A stretch of 30,550 nucleotides of DNA, from the NCBI GenBank assembly GCA_964477265.1, contig CAYZDJ010000028.1:1-30550 (forward strand). Reading direction: 5' to 3'. The DNA is from CAIVPM01 sp964477265. Its GTDB lineage: Bacteria; Bacteroidota; Bacteroidia; Chitinophagales; Chitinophagaceae. Below, piece by piece: positions 7,801 through 14,641 of the stretch (the stretch's first letter is position 1; each line of letters opens with the position of its first letter). A program made the translations under genes and the position numbers. A model generated the notes under the pieces. It was not told where the DNA came from. It worked only from the letters and a program-made list of their open reading frames with translations, and did not search any database.

Positions 7801-8140
7801 TTGCCACTACAGCAGTTGAAGCTACAGACCAACAACCTGTTCCATTTTGTTGGGTTAAAGTGTAACTACCAGCCTGTGTAATTACAATGCATGAGTTTGT
7901 TGAGTAAGCAGCTCCATCTTTATACCATAGAAAATTACTGTATCCCCATGTTGAAGGACACAGTTCTAAATAACCACTGCCACTACATAAGTCAGTATTT
8001 CCTCTTACATCAATAACTGGTGTGGGAACAACAATGGTATCGCATGGCGATTGAGCTTTACCAACATTAAATAAAGAAATGAAAAACGAGAGCATGAGAC
8101 TGCTCTTAACAAAAGCCTTCATAGTGAATTTTTGTTTCAT
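4898..8140 (-). CDS. large secreted repeat adhesin with type IX secretion sorting domain
   Basis: The 1080-residue protein begins with a signal peptide (MKQKF, then a hydrophobic stretch ending GKAQ around residue 30). It ends in a type A T9SS sorting domain (about 1000-1080: SIVLYPNPAHSLINLKV, VTDLYGKQI, LAKGMYLVSVI, KQTQKVIVE). The body is built from three Ig-like modules of about 70-80 residues each. Module A carries LCP-x-xWGYSNYQWYKDG and a CW or CT pair. Module B carries TTFCSGGxVTLTSS and GNQWYKDS. Module C carries ITGATxxCxGDSTTL, TAGGTWSSS and a Big2-like VATI-GVV ending. They occur as A-B-C three times, then A and two further C-like modules. Each module has a probable disulphide Cys pair. 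It is likely surface-anchored or released and used in adhesion or matrix formation; the ligand is unknown. It appears monocistronic, with a promoter at 8261-8295 and a terminator at 4821-4857. Confidence 0.93.
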   Translation of the reverse strand: MKQKFTMKAFVKSSLMLSFFISLFNVGKAQSPCDTIVVPTPVIDVRGNTDLCSGSGYLELCPSTWGYSNFLWYKDGAAYSTNSCIVITQAGSYTLTQQNGTGCWSVASTAVVATGSGMAPSAPTVTAGSATTFCAGNSVTLTSSATSNHQWYLDGIAISGAVYQNYNATATGVYTVTTSNCGGTSSESIGVNVTVTTAPNIGAITGANSLCLGDSTTLTDTTAGGTWSSSNTAVATIDSNGVVHSLSAGSTTITYTVSNGTCSASVTKYFSVISTTAPSINVSGSTTLCGSATTQLCPSSWGYSSYQWYKDAVAYSTNSCITLALSDTGSYTLQASNNNGCTTSLSSAVAIISGTLPATPTISAGSTTTFCSGGNVTLTSSAATGNQWYKDSIAIGGATNQTYNATASGIYTVAVTTCGSTSSIGITVNVITSINVTAITGATNICLGDSTTLVDTTAGGTWSSSDTTIATIDANGVVHTLGAGSVTISYSVVSGACTGSATKSLNIVANTTPVVDVRGSTTLCSNSTLQLCPQVWGYSNYQWYKDGVSYSTSACINITSAGSYTLSGSNSIGCWSAQSSAVVTTTGTPPATPTISAGGATTFCSGGSVTLTSSSATGNQWYKDSVAISGATNQTYSVTASGVYTVAVTACGSTSSTGITITVNAAPTVNAITGATSVCAGNTTTLSNTTAGGTWSSSNTSVATITSGGVVSALSAGNTTISYTVSNGTCSTSASFYFTVFTGASVPTINPKSSLSFCDGSSVQMCPLVWGYSNYQWYKDGVAFSTSACITATASGDYTLAAQNGAGCWSVQSAAATAVNNPLPTVNATTGATSVCVNASITLTNTTTTPSGGSAAWSSTAGRATVNSGGVVTGSSTGTANIRYTATTAAGCSSYADYAVTVNSIPSTPSISFAPGTTGISGSGGYCHNKTFTLVGNPTGGTWGAAGAFSITSGGVVTTSNSAGSGSVSYTVTNAGGCSNTRTINANVVASCKGVTTNQQNTVNSIVLYPNPAHSLINLKVKTLIGAGNIVVTDLYGKQIKQQSLSMGINTIDVSSLAKGMYLVSVITENSKQTQKVIVE
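5809..7928 (-). repeat. ~705-bp tandem supra-repeat inside the adhesin gene
   Basis: The WGYSxYQWYKDG-coding block recurs with its ACCAT landmark at 5809, 6511, 7216 and 7924, a spacing of 702, 705 and 708 bases (about 235 codons). Copies between landmarks are diverged but alignable along their whole length, which indicates past expansion by unequal recombination of an A-B-C module triplet. Confidence 0.85.
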
Positions 8141-8260
8141 TGAATTGAATTTTATAGTGAATAATAATGGATAATGAATGTGCAGTTAGGGTATGAAAAT
8201 GTTTTCATAGTTATTACATAGTTGTAAAATTGGATAAATTTTAATCGAATGGTTACGCTA

Positions 8261-8295
8261 CAAATGTAGTAGTATAACTAATGTAACGTTTCAAA
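8261..8295 (-). promoter_or_regulatory. promoter of the adhesin gene
   Basis: On the minus strand, TACATTTG (8268 to 8261) matches the Bacteroidota -7 box TAnnTTTG exactly. A TTTG (8295-8292) lies 23 bases upstream as a possible -33 element. This gives a leader of roughly 110 bases before the ATG at 8140 and lies clear of the HAD gene ending at 8314. Confidence 0.6.
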
Positions 8296-8313
8296 GTGAA
8301 AAATATTGTGCTG

Positions 8314-8946
8314 CTACAAAATAGTTAACAGTTTATTCATTTCTGTTGCTAAATCCATCTCAATGGTTAAATGTAATGTTTGTAAACCTACTGCTTTTGC
8401 ACCTTCAATATTTTTTAAAGTATCATCAATAAAGATTGTTTCGCCTGCAAGCAAACCCTGCTCTTTAAGAATGGCGTTATAAGAATTTGCATTGGGTTTT
8501 CGTAAACCTAATACATGCGAATAATAATCTTTTATAAAGTAACTGCTAAAACTATTAGGTAACTTTAAATTGCGATACATTTTTATGAAGCGGTCGTAAT
8601 GTATTTTATTGGTATTGCTGAAAAGAAAAATTTTATAATTCTCTTTTATAGTATGCAACCATTCCAACCTGTCAAGCAAATACTCACCCAGCAAAGCATT
8701 CCAGGCATTTTCAATTTGTTCATTCGTTAGTGAAGCATTGGTTATTTGCCTAAAACCATCATAAAATTGCAATGGTGTGATGACCCCAATTTCAAGATCT
8801 TCAAATAACTTAGATACAAAATCTTGTTTATAATATTCTGCAAAATTTTTAATGCCAAGGTTGATGAAAGCGTCTTCTGTTTTTTGGTAATCTATATTTA
8901 TAAAGATGCCTCCAAAATCGAAGATGATATTTTTAATTGCTGCCAC
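8314..8946 (-). CDS. HAD-superfamily (subfamily IA) phosphatase
   Basis: The 210-residue protein has all four HAD motifs. Motif I is IFDFGGIF, with the nucleophile at D10 and Gly at the usual second Asp position, as in YihX-like members. Motif II is FLFSNTN, motif III is the Lys of LRKPN, and motif IV is IFIDDTLKN. The helical cap lies between motifs I and II. YihX-type relatives dephosphorylate sugar phosphates such as glucose-1-phosphate; the substrate here cannot be assigned. The start codon is GTG. It follows the ABC ATPase gene by 15 bases and is probably last in a glmM-ABC-HAD transcript. Confidence 0.85.
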   Translation of the reverse strand: MAAIKNIIFDFGGIFINIDYQKTEDAFINLGIKNFAEYYKQDFVSKLFEDLEIGVITPLQFYDGFRQITNASLTNEQIENAWNALLGEYLLDRLEWLHTIKENYKIFLFSNTNKIHYDRFIKMYRNLKLPNSFSSYFIKDYYSHVLGLRKPNANSYNAILKEQGLLAGETIFIDDTLKNIEGAKAVGLQTLHLTIEMDLATEMNKLLTIL

Positions 8947-8961
8947 AGGTAGGTAAAATGT

Positions 8962-9570
8962 TTATTTATAATCGTTAATATTTAAAGTGTATTTGCAAAA
9001 AGAATATTCAGTTTCATCGTTGCTGCAAATAATAACCAAACGATTTTTGGTATAGTTATTTATAAGTTGATGATACAATGAAATGCCCTGTTTATCAAGG
9101 TTTGAAGTAGGTTCGTCCAATAACAAAATACTTGTGTTGCTAAAAAAAGCCTGAGCCAACTTTAACCTTTGTTTCATACCACTGCTAAAATACCTTATTT
9201 GTTTTTGTGCAGCATTGGTAAGTTGAACCTGCTCTAAAATTGCAGCAATATTATAGTTGTTAATAATGCTTTTAAATTGCAAATGAAACTGCAGGAATTC
9301 TGTTGCAGTCATTTCTTCAATCAGCTCTAAATATGGTGTGGCAATGGAAATATTTTTATAAAAATTCTCGTCAGTTTCTTTTTCGCCAACAAATATTTTT
9401 CCTTCAGTTGGCAAAACAAAGCCTGCAATAATTTGTAGCAAGGTGCTTTTGCCACTACCATTTAATCCAGTAATGGCGTAGCTTTCATCTATGCTAAAAG
9501 AATAGTCAAGGTTTTTAAACAACCATTCCTTATTATACTTTTTTGAAATATTTTTTAAAATAATTGTCAA
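8962..9570 (-). CDS. ABC transporter ATP-binding protein (orphan ATPase)
   Basis: The 202-residue protein is a single ABC nucleotide-binding domain: Walker A GLNGSGKST (35-43), signature YFSSGMKQRLKLAQ, Walker B ILLLDEPTSNLDKQG, and no membrane segment. The size and short C-terminus resemble CcmA/heme-export and Na+-export type ATPases. No permease is adjacent, so its partner must be elsewhere. TTG is the only reasonable start, because an in-frame TAG lies two codons upstream and no ATG occurs before the Walker A motif. It sits 57 bases downstream of glmM and 15 bases before the HAD gene. Confidence 0.88.
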   Translation of the reverse strand: MTIILKNISKKYNKEWLFKNLDYSFSIDESYAITGLNGSGKSTLLQIIAGFVLPTEGKIFVGEKETDENFYKNISIATPYLELIEEMTATEFLQFHLQFKSIINNYNIAAILEQVQLTNAAQKQIRYFSSGMKQRLKLAQAFFSNTSILLLDEPTSNLDKQGISLYHQLINNYTKNRLVIICSNDETEYSFCKYTLNINDYK

Positions 9571-9627
9571 TTGCTAGTTGTAAATTGTTAGTTAAATCAA
9601 CCAAAACAATTAATTATTTGCCACTAA

Positions 9628-11010
9628 TTAAATTGCTTCACTAATATCCTGCATTATTCTTTTTGCAATATTATCAGCAGTTGTTGCAAAACTACTTTCG
9701 CTGTAAATCCTTATGATTGGCTCTGTATTGCTTGACCTTAAATGTACCCAATCATTATCAAACTCTATCTTCAATCCATCTTCGGTATTGATAGGATTTT
9801 TTTTGTATTTGGTTTTTATGTGCTTAAATATTTTTTCAATATCTATTCCTTGCTTTAAATCAATTTTATTTTTGCTTATAACATAGTCTGGATAAGTGTT
9901 TCTAAGCTGGCGTGCAGTTTTGTTTTCATTTGCAAGATGTGTTAAAAACAACGCAATACCAATCAATGCATCTCGCCCATAATGTAAATCAGGAATAATA
10001 ATGCCACCATTTCCTTCACCACCAATCACAGCGTTTGTAGCTTTCATTTTATTAACAACATTCACTTCACCCACAGCACTTGGAGTATAAACACCACCAG
10101 CTTTTTCTGTAACATCCCTTAAAGCCCTTGTGCTGCTCATATTGCTAACAGTATTGCCCAGCTTATGTTTTAACACAAAATCTGCAACTGCTACAAGCGT
10201 ATATTCTTCTCCAAAAAGCTGACCTTCTTCTGTTACAAAACAAAGCCTGTCCACATCAGGGTCAACTGCAATTCCCAAATCTGCTTTATGCTTTACAACT
10301 TCATTGCATAATTCATGTAAATGTTGAGGCAATGGCTCAGGGTTGTGTGCAAAGTTTCCTGTTATATCTCCATTTAAAACAATTACATCGTCAACACCAA
10401 TTGCCTTTAAAAGTTCAGGCACAGCAAATGCACCACTGCTGTTTATGGCATCTACAACAATTTTAAATTTCTTTTTTGCAATTGCATTTGCATTAACCAA
10501 AGGATATTTTGCAATGGCGTCTATATGTTGTTGTAATGCTGTTGTATTTTTTGTAAGCTTGCCTAAAGCATCAACATTTGCAAAGTCATAATTGCCCTCA
10601 AGTGCAATGTCTAAAACCATTTGCACGTTTGCAGCATCCAAAAATTCGCCTTTATTATTTAGTAATTTTAAAGCATTCCACTCCTTTGGGTTATGGCTTG
10701 CAGTTAAAATAATTCCACCACTTGCCTGTTCAAAAACTACAGCCATTTCAACAGTAGGCGTAGTGCTTAAACCCACATCAACCACATCAATGCCCATTGC
10801 ATTTATTGTACTCACAACAATGTTCTGAACAAGCTCGCCACTTATTCTTCCATCACGTCCAATAACAATTTTTTTATTAGGATAATTTTGTTGTAGAAAC
10901 CATTTGCTGTAAGCAGCAGCATATTTAACAATATCAAAAGGAGACAAACCTTCGCCAACCTTACCACCAATTGTGCCACGAATACCAGAAATACTTGTAA
11001 TTAACGCCAT
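9628..11010 (-). CDS. glmM: phosphoglucosamine mutase (phosphohexomutase family)
   Basis: The 460-residue alpha-D-phosphohexomutase has the active-site loop LTASHNPKEWNALK with phosphoserine S105, the metal loop VDPDVDRL, the sugar-specificity loop GGEGNGGIIIPD, and the phosphate-binding LRSSNTEPIIRIYSE. This is the GlmM order; it interconverts glucosamine-6-P and glucosamine-1-P for UDP-GlcNAc. Some Bacteroidota homologues may also use mannose phosphates. The ATG at 11010 was chosen because GAGGAAAAAGTT precedes it and the protein then starts MALITSISGIRGT, as in the family. A TTG at 11037 is in frame but falls within a TATATTTG promoter box. Downstream genes are the ABC ATPase and HAD phosphatase. 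Confidence 0.92.
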   Translation of the reverse strand: MALITSISGIRGTIGGKVGEGLSPFDIVKYAAAYSKWFLQQNYPNKKIVIGRDGRISGELVQNIVVSTINAMGIDVVDVGLSTTPTVEMAVVFEQASGGIILTASHNPKEWNALKLLNNKGEFLDAANVQMVLDIALEGNYDFANVDALGKLTKNTTALQQHIDAIAKYPLVNANAIAKKKFKIVVDAINSSGAFAVPELLKAIGVDDVIVLNGDITGNFAHNPEPLPQHLHELCNEVVKHKADLGIAVDPDVDRLCFVTEEGQLFGEEYTLVAVADFVLKHKLGNTVSNMSSTRALRDVTEKAGGVYTPSAVGEVNVVNKMKATNAVIGGEGNGGIIIPDLHYGRDALIGIALFLTHLANENKTARQLRNTYPDYVISKNKIDLKQGIDIEKIFKHIKTKYKKNPINTEDGLKIEFDNDWVHLRSSNTEPIIRIYSESSFATTADNIAKRIMQDISEAI

Positions 11011-11034
11011 AACTTTTTCCTCAAAATTTAGGTG

Positions 11035-11042
11035 CAAATATA
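11035..11042 (-). promoter_or_regulatory. -7 promoter box for glmM
   Basis: TATATTTG on the minus strand matches TAnnTTTG exactly and ends 24 bases upstream of the glmM ATG. No convincing -33 TTTG was found. Confidence 0.5.
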
Positions 11043-11114
11043 GATGTTTGAGGCTAGTCTTAAGTGTTAGTTTTTGTTTTGGGAGTTAATAAATAAATTA
11101 ATGCAATAATAAGA

Positions 11115-11684
11115 CTAACTTCCCCATTGATAAGAGTTTATATTAAAGCCTGCAAGTTGCAAAATCCTGTCAACCACAGTTGCAGCAAGCTCTTCAAAGG
11201 TTTTGGGGTTGCTATAAAATGAAGGTGTTGCAGGGCAAATAATTCCTCCAGCAAATGTTATAGTTTCCATATTTTTTATGTGAATAAGGTTGTAAGGAGT
11301 TTCCCTTGGCACAAGGATTAATTGCCTTCTTTCTTTAAGTATTACATCTGCTGCACGAGTAATTACATCATCACTAATTCCACTTGCAATTCTGCCCAAC
11401 ATGCCCATGCTGCAAGGTGCAATAATCATTTTATTAAACATGGCACTACCACTTGCAAAAGGTGCATTGAAATCATTTTTTTCATAAAATGCAAATGGGT
11501 AATTGTTGTAATCGGTATTGCCAAGCTCTTGCTGCCACACAATCTTTGCGTTATTGCTCATTACAATATTTACTGTATGGTATTGGTCTTTTAATGCAAC
11601 CAATTTATCAAGCAAAACCTTTGCATAGATGCTGCCACTTGCACCAGTAATTGCTACTACAATTTTATTTTTTGAAGGGTTCAT
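11115..11684 (-). CDS. ubiX: flavin prenyltransferase UbiX family
   Basis: The 189-residue flavoprotein has VVAITGASGSIYAKVLL at the N-terminus, MSNNAKIVW, FNKMIIAPCSMGMLGRIASGISDDVITRAADV, and LVPRETPYNLIHIKNM with AGGIICPATPSFY. These are the FMN and dimethylallyl-phosphate binding motifs of UbiX/Pad1. It makes prenyl-FMN for UbiD-type decarboxylases. Bacteroidota make menaquinone, not ubiquinone, so the likely client is a menaquinone-pathway (futalosine route) decarboxylase; that is inference. No ubiD homologue is in the window, but a UbiA-type prenyltransferase is at 24980-25897. Confidence 0.93.
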   Translation of the reverse strand: MNPSKNKIVVAITGASGSIYAKVLLDKLVALKDQYHTVNIVMSNNAKIVWQQELGNTDYNNYPFAFYEKNDFNAPFASGSAMFNKMIIAPCSMGMLGRIASGISDDVITRAADVILKERRQLILVPRETPYNLIHIKNMETITFAGGIICPATPSFYSNPKTFEELAATVVDRILQLAGFNINSYQWGS

Positions 11685-11700
11685 TTTGTATTTTATTTCT

Positions 11701-11726
11701 CACCGATAACACAGATTTCACAGATA
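11701..11726. repeat. fragment of a dispersed CACAGATTT-type repeat
   Basis: The intergenic segment CCGATAACACAGATTTCACAGATA contains two ~9-10-base units (ACACAGATT/TCACAGATA). Strings like this recur in intergenic regions of many Bacteroidota; here only a short fragment is present between ubiX and the membrane-protein gene. Confidence 0.4.
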
Positions 11727-11757
11727 AAATTGGTAGTATCAGCTTATTCTTTATCTT

Positions 11758-12390
11758 CTACAACTCAATGTCATCAATCATTTGCTTTAGTTGTTGCAAA
11801 TGATTGCCATATAGTTTTTTTAAATACCATTTTGTAAAAAAATATACTGCCACACTAAATACTGCTATTGCAATTATTAAAGTAATAATATATTTTTTTG
11901 GTAAAGGCACATCATAATACTGGGCAGAATTTGTTGTGTGGTATTGAGCATCGTTATAAGCCAAATATACTGCACTTATAAAACAAATTGGTATCAGCAA
12001 CATTGTAAATTGAAAGCATCTTTTTACAAACTGAGATAATAAACCATGCAGTGAAACAAGATTATCCTTTACAGATAATTTTATGAAGGCTGCATTTTTT
12101 GTTTTAATGAATAAATAAATTAAAACCACAATAAACATTGCTAATACTATTGAGAAAAAACTAAAATAAATTTTTATTCCTTTTACGTCTGCAAATAATG
12201 CCAATGAAGCAAATGCAAAAACAAAAGCCAATCCAAAAACTATTTCAAACTGCAGGCTTTTTTTTATTTTTTCTAAAATAGAATTTGTTTTTATGGTATG
12301 CAGGTTAGTAATGCCACTTACTGGCAATTCAAAGCTGGGTGTAGCTTCAAGCTGTTTATTAATCTGCGTTTTAAAGTCGTCTAAATTCAT
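11758..12390 (-). CDS. four-TM membrane protein paired with the ECF sigma factor (possible anti-sigma)
   Basis: This 210-residue protein matches no family I recognise. About 45 N-terminal residues are soluble (NLDDFKTQINKQLEATPSFELPV). Four hydrophobic segments follow, near 48-68, 76-96, 128-148 and 168-190. The C-terminal tail is basic then acidic (KWYLKKLYG to IDDIEL). The gene starts 11 bases after the sigma-factor stop, so the two are probably co-transcribed. In ECF systems the downstream membrane protein is commonly the anti-sigma factor with a cytoplasmic N-terminal binding domain, so that role is plausible. However, no zinc-binding anti-sigma (ZAS) HxxxCxxC motif is visible. Confidence 0.7.
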   Translation of the reverse strand: MNLDDFKTQINKQLEATPSFELPVSGITNLHTIKTNSILEKIKKSLQFEIVFGLAFVFAFASLALFADVKGIKIYFSFFSIVLAMFIVVLIYLFIKTKNAAFIKLSVKDNLVSLHGLLSQFVKRCFQFTMLLIPICFISAVYLAYNDAQYHTTNSAQYYDVPLPKKYIITLIIAIAVFSVAVYFFTKWYLKKLYGNHLQQLKQMIDDIEL

Positions 12391-12401
12391 TGCTAAAGTT
12401 T

Positions 12402-12893
12402 TTATTGCCTGAAATTTTTCTCTGCTTCCTCTTTCAATTTTAATTTCAGGCGATTCATTTTAACTGCAACATTATTTGGCGTTATACCTAATGTTTCTCC
12501 AATTTCTACATAACTATAATCTTCTAAATACAGTACCACAAGTGCTTTGTCAATTTTGTTCAGGTTGCCAATAGCCTTATACATTGCTTTAAATTGTTCC
12601 TCAGTTTCGTCATCAACATTTTTTAAATCAGGCAGTATCTCATTGTACACTGTTTTAACCTGTCTTTTTTCTTTCTTAAAAAAAGTAATGGCTGTGTTCA
12701 AGGCAATTCTGTATAGCCATGTGCTAAACTGTGCATCACCCCTGAAGGTACTATAACTTTTCCAGGCCTGTAAACAAATTTCCTGAAACAAATCCTCTCT
12801 ATCAGTCTTATCTTCTACGTATAAATTACAAACTTTGTAAATTATTTTTTGATGTTTAGTAATATGGCTTGTAAACTCTTGCTGCTGGTGCAT
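12402..12893 (-). CDS. ECF-family RNA polymerase sigma factor
   Basis: The 163-residue protein has sigma region 2 (DREDLFQEICLQAW, FRGDAQFSTWLYRIALNTAI, FFKKEKR), a short linker, and region 4 with a helix-turn-helix (VLYLEDYSYVEIGETLG, ITPNNVAVKMNRLKLKLKE). Region 3 is absent, as in group IV (ECF) sigma factors. It would direct polymerase to alternative promoters. The membrane protein 11 bases downstream is its probable regulatory partner. Its start ATG lies 71 bases from the end of rnhA, on the same strand. Confidence 0.95.
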   Translation of the reverse strand: MHQQQEFTSHITKHQKIIYKVCNLYVEDKTDREDLFQEICLQAWKSYSTFRGDAQFSTWLYRIALNTAITFFKKEKRQVKTVYNEILPDLKNVDDETEEQFKAMYKAIGNLNKIDKALVVLYLEDYSYVEIGETLGITPNNVAVKMNRLKLKLKEEAEKNFRQ

Positions 12894-12964
12894 TTCGCTA
12901 AAATCTTATTGTAAAAGTAAGAGGATTGTTTTTTGTGTAAAAAAATTGAGGTTGATTGGTTGTT

Positions 12965-13432
12965 TTATTGTTGCCTTAATTCATTTTCATAAACTGTGTC
13001 AGGCAATAAATTTTTGCCATCGGCAGCAGCAGTTGCCAATTCATCACACCTGTTGTTATAAACATTATCTGCATGCCCCTTTACCCAATGCATTTTTATG
13101 GTAAAGTCTTTTGCAAGCTGATGATATTGCAACCATAAATCTTTATTTTTTTTGCCACCTTTAAAATCAGTTTTTACCCACGTATCTAACCACTTTTTTG
13201 TAATGCTGTTTACCACATATTGGCTGTCAGTATAAATATTTACTTCAATATTTTTTTTGGTAAGGTTTTGCAATGCAACAATTACAGCCAGCAATTCCAT
13301 CCTGTTATTGGTAGTGTGTTTATAACCAGCACTTAATTCTTTAACCTTGTTGCCCCATAGCATTACAACACCATAACCACCAGCACCAGGATTACCACGT
13401 GCTGCACCATCTGTATAAATATTTAATTGCAA
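12965..13432 (-). CDS. rnhA: ribonuclease HI
   Basis: The 155-residue RNase HI has the full catalytic set: D8 (YTDGAARGNPG), E45 (NNRMEL), D68 (YTDSQYV) and D129 (NNRCDELA), plus H119 in WVKGHADN and the basic handle region TDFKGGKKNKD. It degrades RNA in RNA-DNA hybrids (R-loops, primers). The start is TTG: an in-frame TAA lies three codons upstream and the family N-terminus begins here. A TATATTTG box at 13457-13464 is 24 bases upstream. Confidence 0.96.
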   Translation of the reverse strand: MQLNIYTDGAARGNPGAGGYGVVMLWGNKVKELSAGYKHTTNNRMELLAVIVALQNLTKKNIEVNIYTDSQYVVNSITKKWLDTWVKTDFKGGKKNKDLWLQYHQLAKDFTIKMHWVKGHADNVYNNRCDELATAAADGKNLLPDTVYENELRQQ

Positions 13433-13456
13433 GTAACTTTATTATTTGTGAGGTTT

Positions 13457-13464
13457 CAAATATA
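13457..13464 (-). promoter_or_regulatory. -7 promoter box for rnhA
   Basis: TATATTTG on the minus strand is an exact TAnnTTTG match, 24 bases upstream of the rnhA TTG start. No clear -33 element. Confidence 0.5.
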
Positions 13465-13558
13465 GTGGTGCCAAGATTTTGATTGCATAAATAGAACTAA
13501 AGAACAGATGAATTTTTTAAGGCAACTGTCATTTTAATGGCTATAAACTTCATATTAA

Positions 13559-13594
13559 TTTGATAGCTATCAATTACAAACAACCCTACATTTG
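13559..13594 (+). promoter_or_regulatory. promoter of the deoxyhypusine-synthase-like gene with a 14-bp palindrome over the -33 box
   Basis: TACATTTG (13587-13594) matches the -7 consensus, 17 bases before the ATG at 13612. TTTG (13559-13562) lies 24 bases upstream of it, slightly long for a -33 spacing. The perfect palindrome TTGATAGCTATCAA (13560-13573) overlaps the TTTG and could be an operator. Confidence 0.5.
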
Positions 13595-13611
13595 TTCCCT
13601 AAAAATATATT

Positions 13612-14586
13612 ATGAGTAAGGGACCAGTTTCAAATTTTATACAACACCATTATCGTCATTTTAATGCTGCAGCTTTAATGGATGCAGCAAAAGGCTATGA
13701 AACGCATTTGCTTGAAGGTGGAAAAATGATGGTAACACTTGCAGGTGCTATGAGTACAGCAGAATTAGGAATAAGCTTTGCAGAAATGATTCGCCAGGGA
13801 AAGGTTGATATTATCAGTTGCACTGGTGCTAATCTTGAAGAAGATGTAATGAACTTGGTTGCACATTCTCATTACAAAAGAGTACCAAATTACAGGGATT
13901 TAACTCCACAAGATGAGTGGGATTTATTAGAGAATCATTATAATCGTGTAACTGATACCTGCATTCCAGAGGAAGAAGCTTTTAGGCGTTTACAAAAGCA
14001 TTTAGTAAAGCAATGGAAAGATGCTGCTGCTGCTGGCGAAAGATATTTTCCTCACGAATTTTTATATAAAACAGTTTTAAGTGGCGAGTTGGAGCAGTAT
14101 TATGAAATTGATAAAAAAGATAGTTGGATAGTTGCTGCTGCTGAAAAAAATATTCCTATTGTTTGTCCAGGTTGGGAAGACAGCACAACAGGAAACATTT
14201 TTGCAAGCTATGTTATTAAAGGAGAATTGAAAGCAGATCTTGTAAAAAGTGGCATTGAATATATGGTTTGGTTAACAGAATGGTACAGAGCAAACAGTTC
14301 AGGAAAAGGTGTTGGCTTCTTCCAAATTGGTGGTGGTATTGCTGGAGATTTTCCAATTTGTGTAGTGCCAATGATGTATCAGGATTTAGAGTGGCACGAT
14401 GTTCCTTTCTGGAGCTACTTCTGCCAGATTTCAGATTCAACAACAAGCTATGGTTCATACAGTGGTGCAGTTCCAAACGAAAAAATTACTTGGGGAAAAT
14501 TAGATATTAATACACCAAAATTTATTGTAGAGAGTGATGCTACAATTGTAGCACCATTAATGTTTGCATGGATTTTGGGATGGTAG
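13612..14586 (+). CDS. deoxyhypusine synthase family protein
   Basis: The 324-residue protein is a bacterial member of the deoxyhypusine synthase fold. It has AGAMSTAELG and ISCTGANLEED (NAD-binding region), IPIVCPGWEDSTTGN, FFQIGGGIAGDFP, and YGSYSGAVPNEKITWGKLD. K296 in the WGK motif aligns with the catalytic Lys329 of human DHS. Bacteria lack eIF5A, so the eukaryotic reaction is excluded. Characterised bacterial homologues transfer the aminobutyl group of spermidine to free polyamines (homospermidine formation), a plausible role here but not provable from sequence. It has its own promoter at 13559-13594 and is followed 55 bases later by a secreted-protein gene. Confidence 0.9.
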   Translation: MSKGPVSNFIQHHYRHFNAAALMDAAKGYETHLLEGGKMMVTLAGAMSTAELGISFAEMIRQGKVDIISCTGANLEEDVMNLVAHSHYKRVPNYRDLTPQDEWDLLENHYNRVTDTCIPEEEAFRRLQKHLVKQWKDAAAAGERYFPHEFLYKTVLSGELEQYYEIDKKDSWIVAAAEKNIPIVCPGWEDSTTGNIFASYVIKGELKADLVKSGIEYMVWLTEWYRANSSGKGVGFFQIGGGIAGDFPICVVPMMYQDLEWHDVPFWSYFCQISDSTTSYGSYSGAVPNEKITWGKLDINTPKFIVESDATIVAPLMFAWILGW

Positions 14587-14641
14587 GTAACGCCAAATTT
14601 GTAATCAACTAAACATCAATTTTAATTTAAAAAATAGTAAA

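Noticed and set aside
5809..7928. Regular ~705-bp repeats considered as CRISPR or other array
   Set aside because: They are in-frame protein modules within one ORF, far too long and too diverged for CRISPR repeats.
9628..11037. TTG at 11037 as the glmM start
   Set aside because: It falls inside a TATATTTG promoter box, and an ATG with a GAGG site lies 27 bases downstream at the family's N-terminus.
11055..11117. TAGTCTTA/TAAGACTA inverted pair around the glmM-ubiX gap
   Set aside because: Only 8 bp at a 47-base distance and reaching into the ubiX stop codon; expected by chance in AT-rich DNA.
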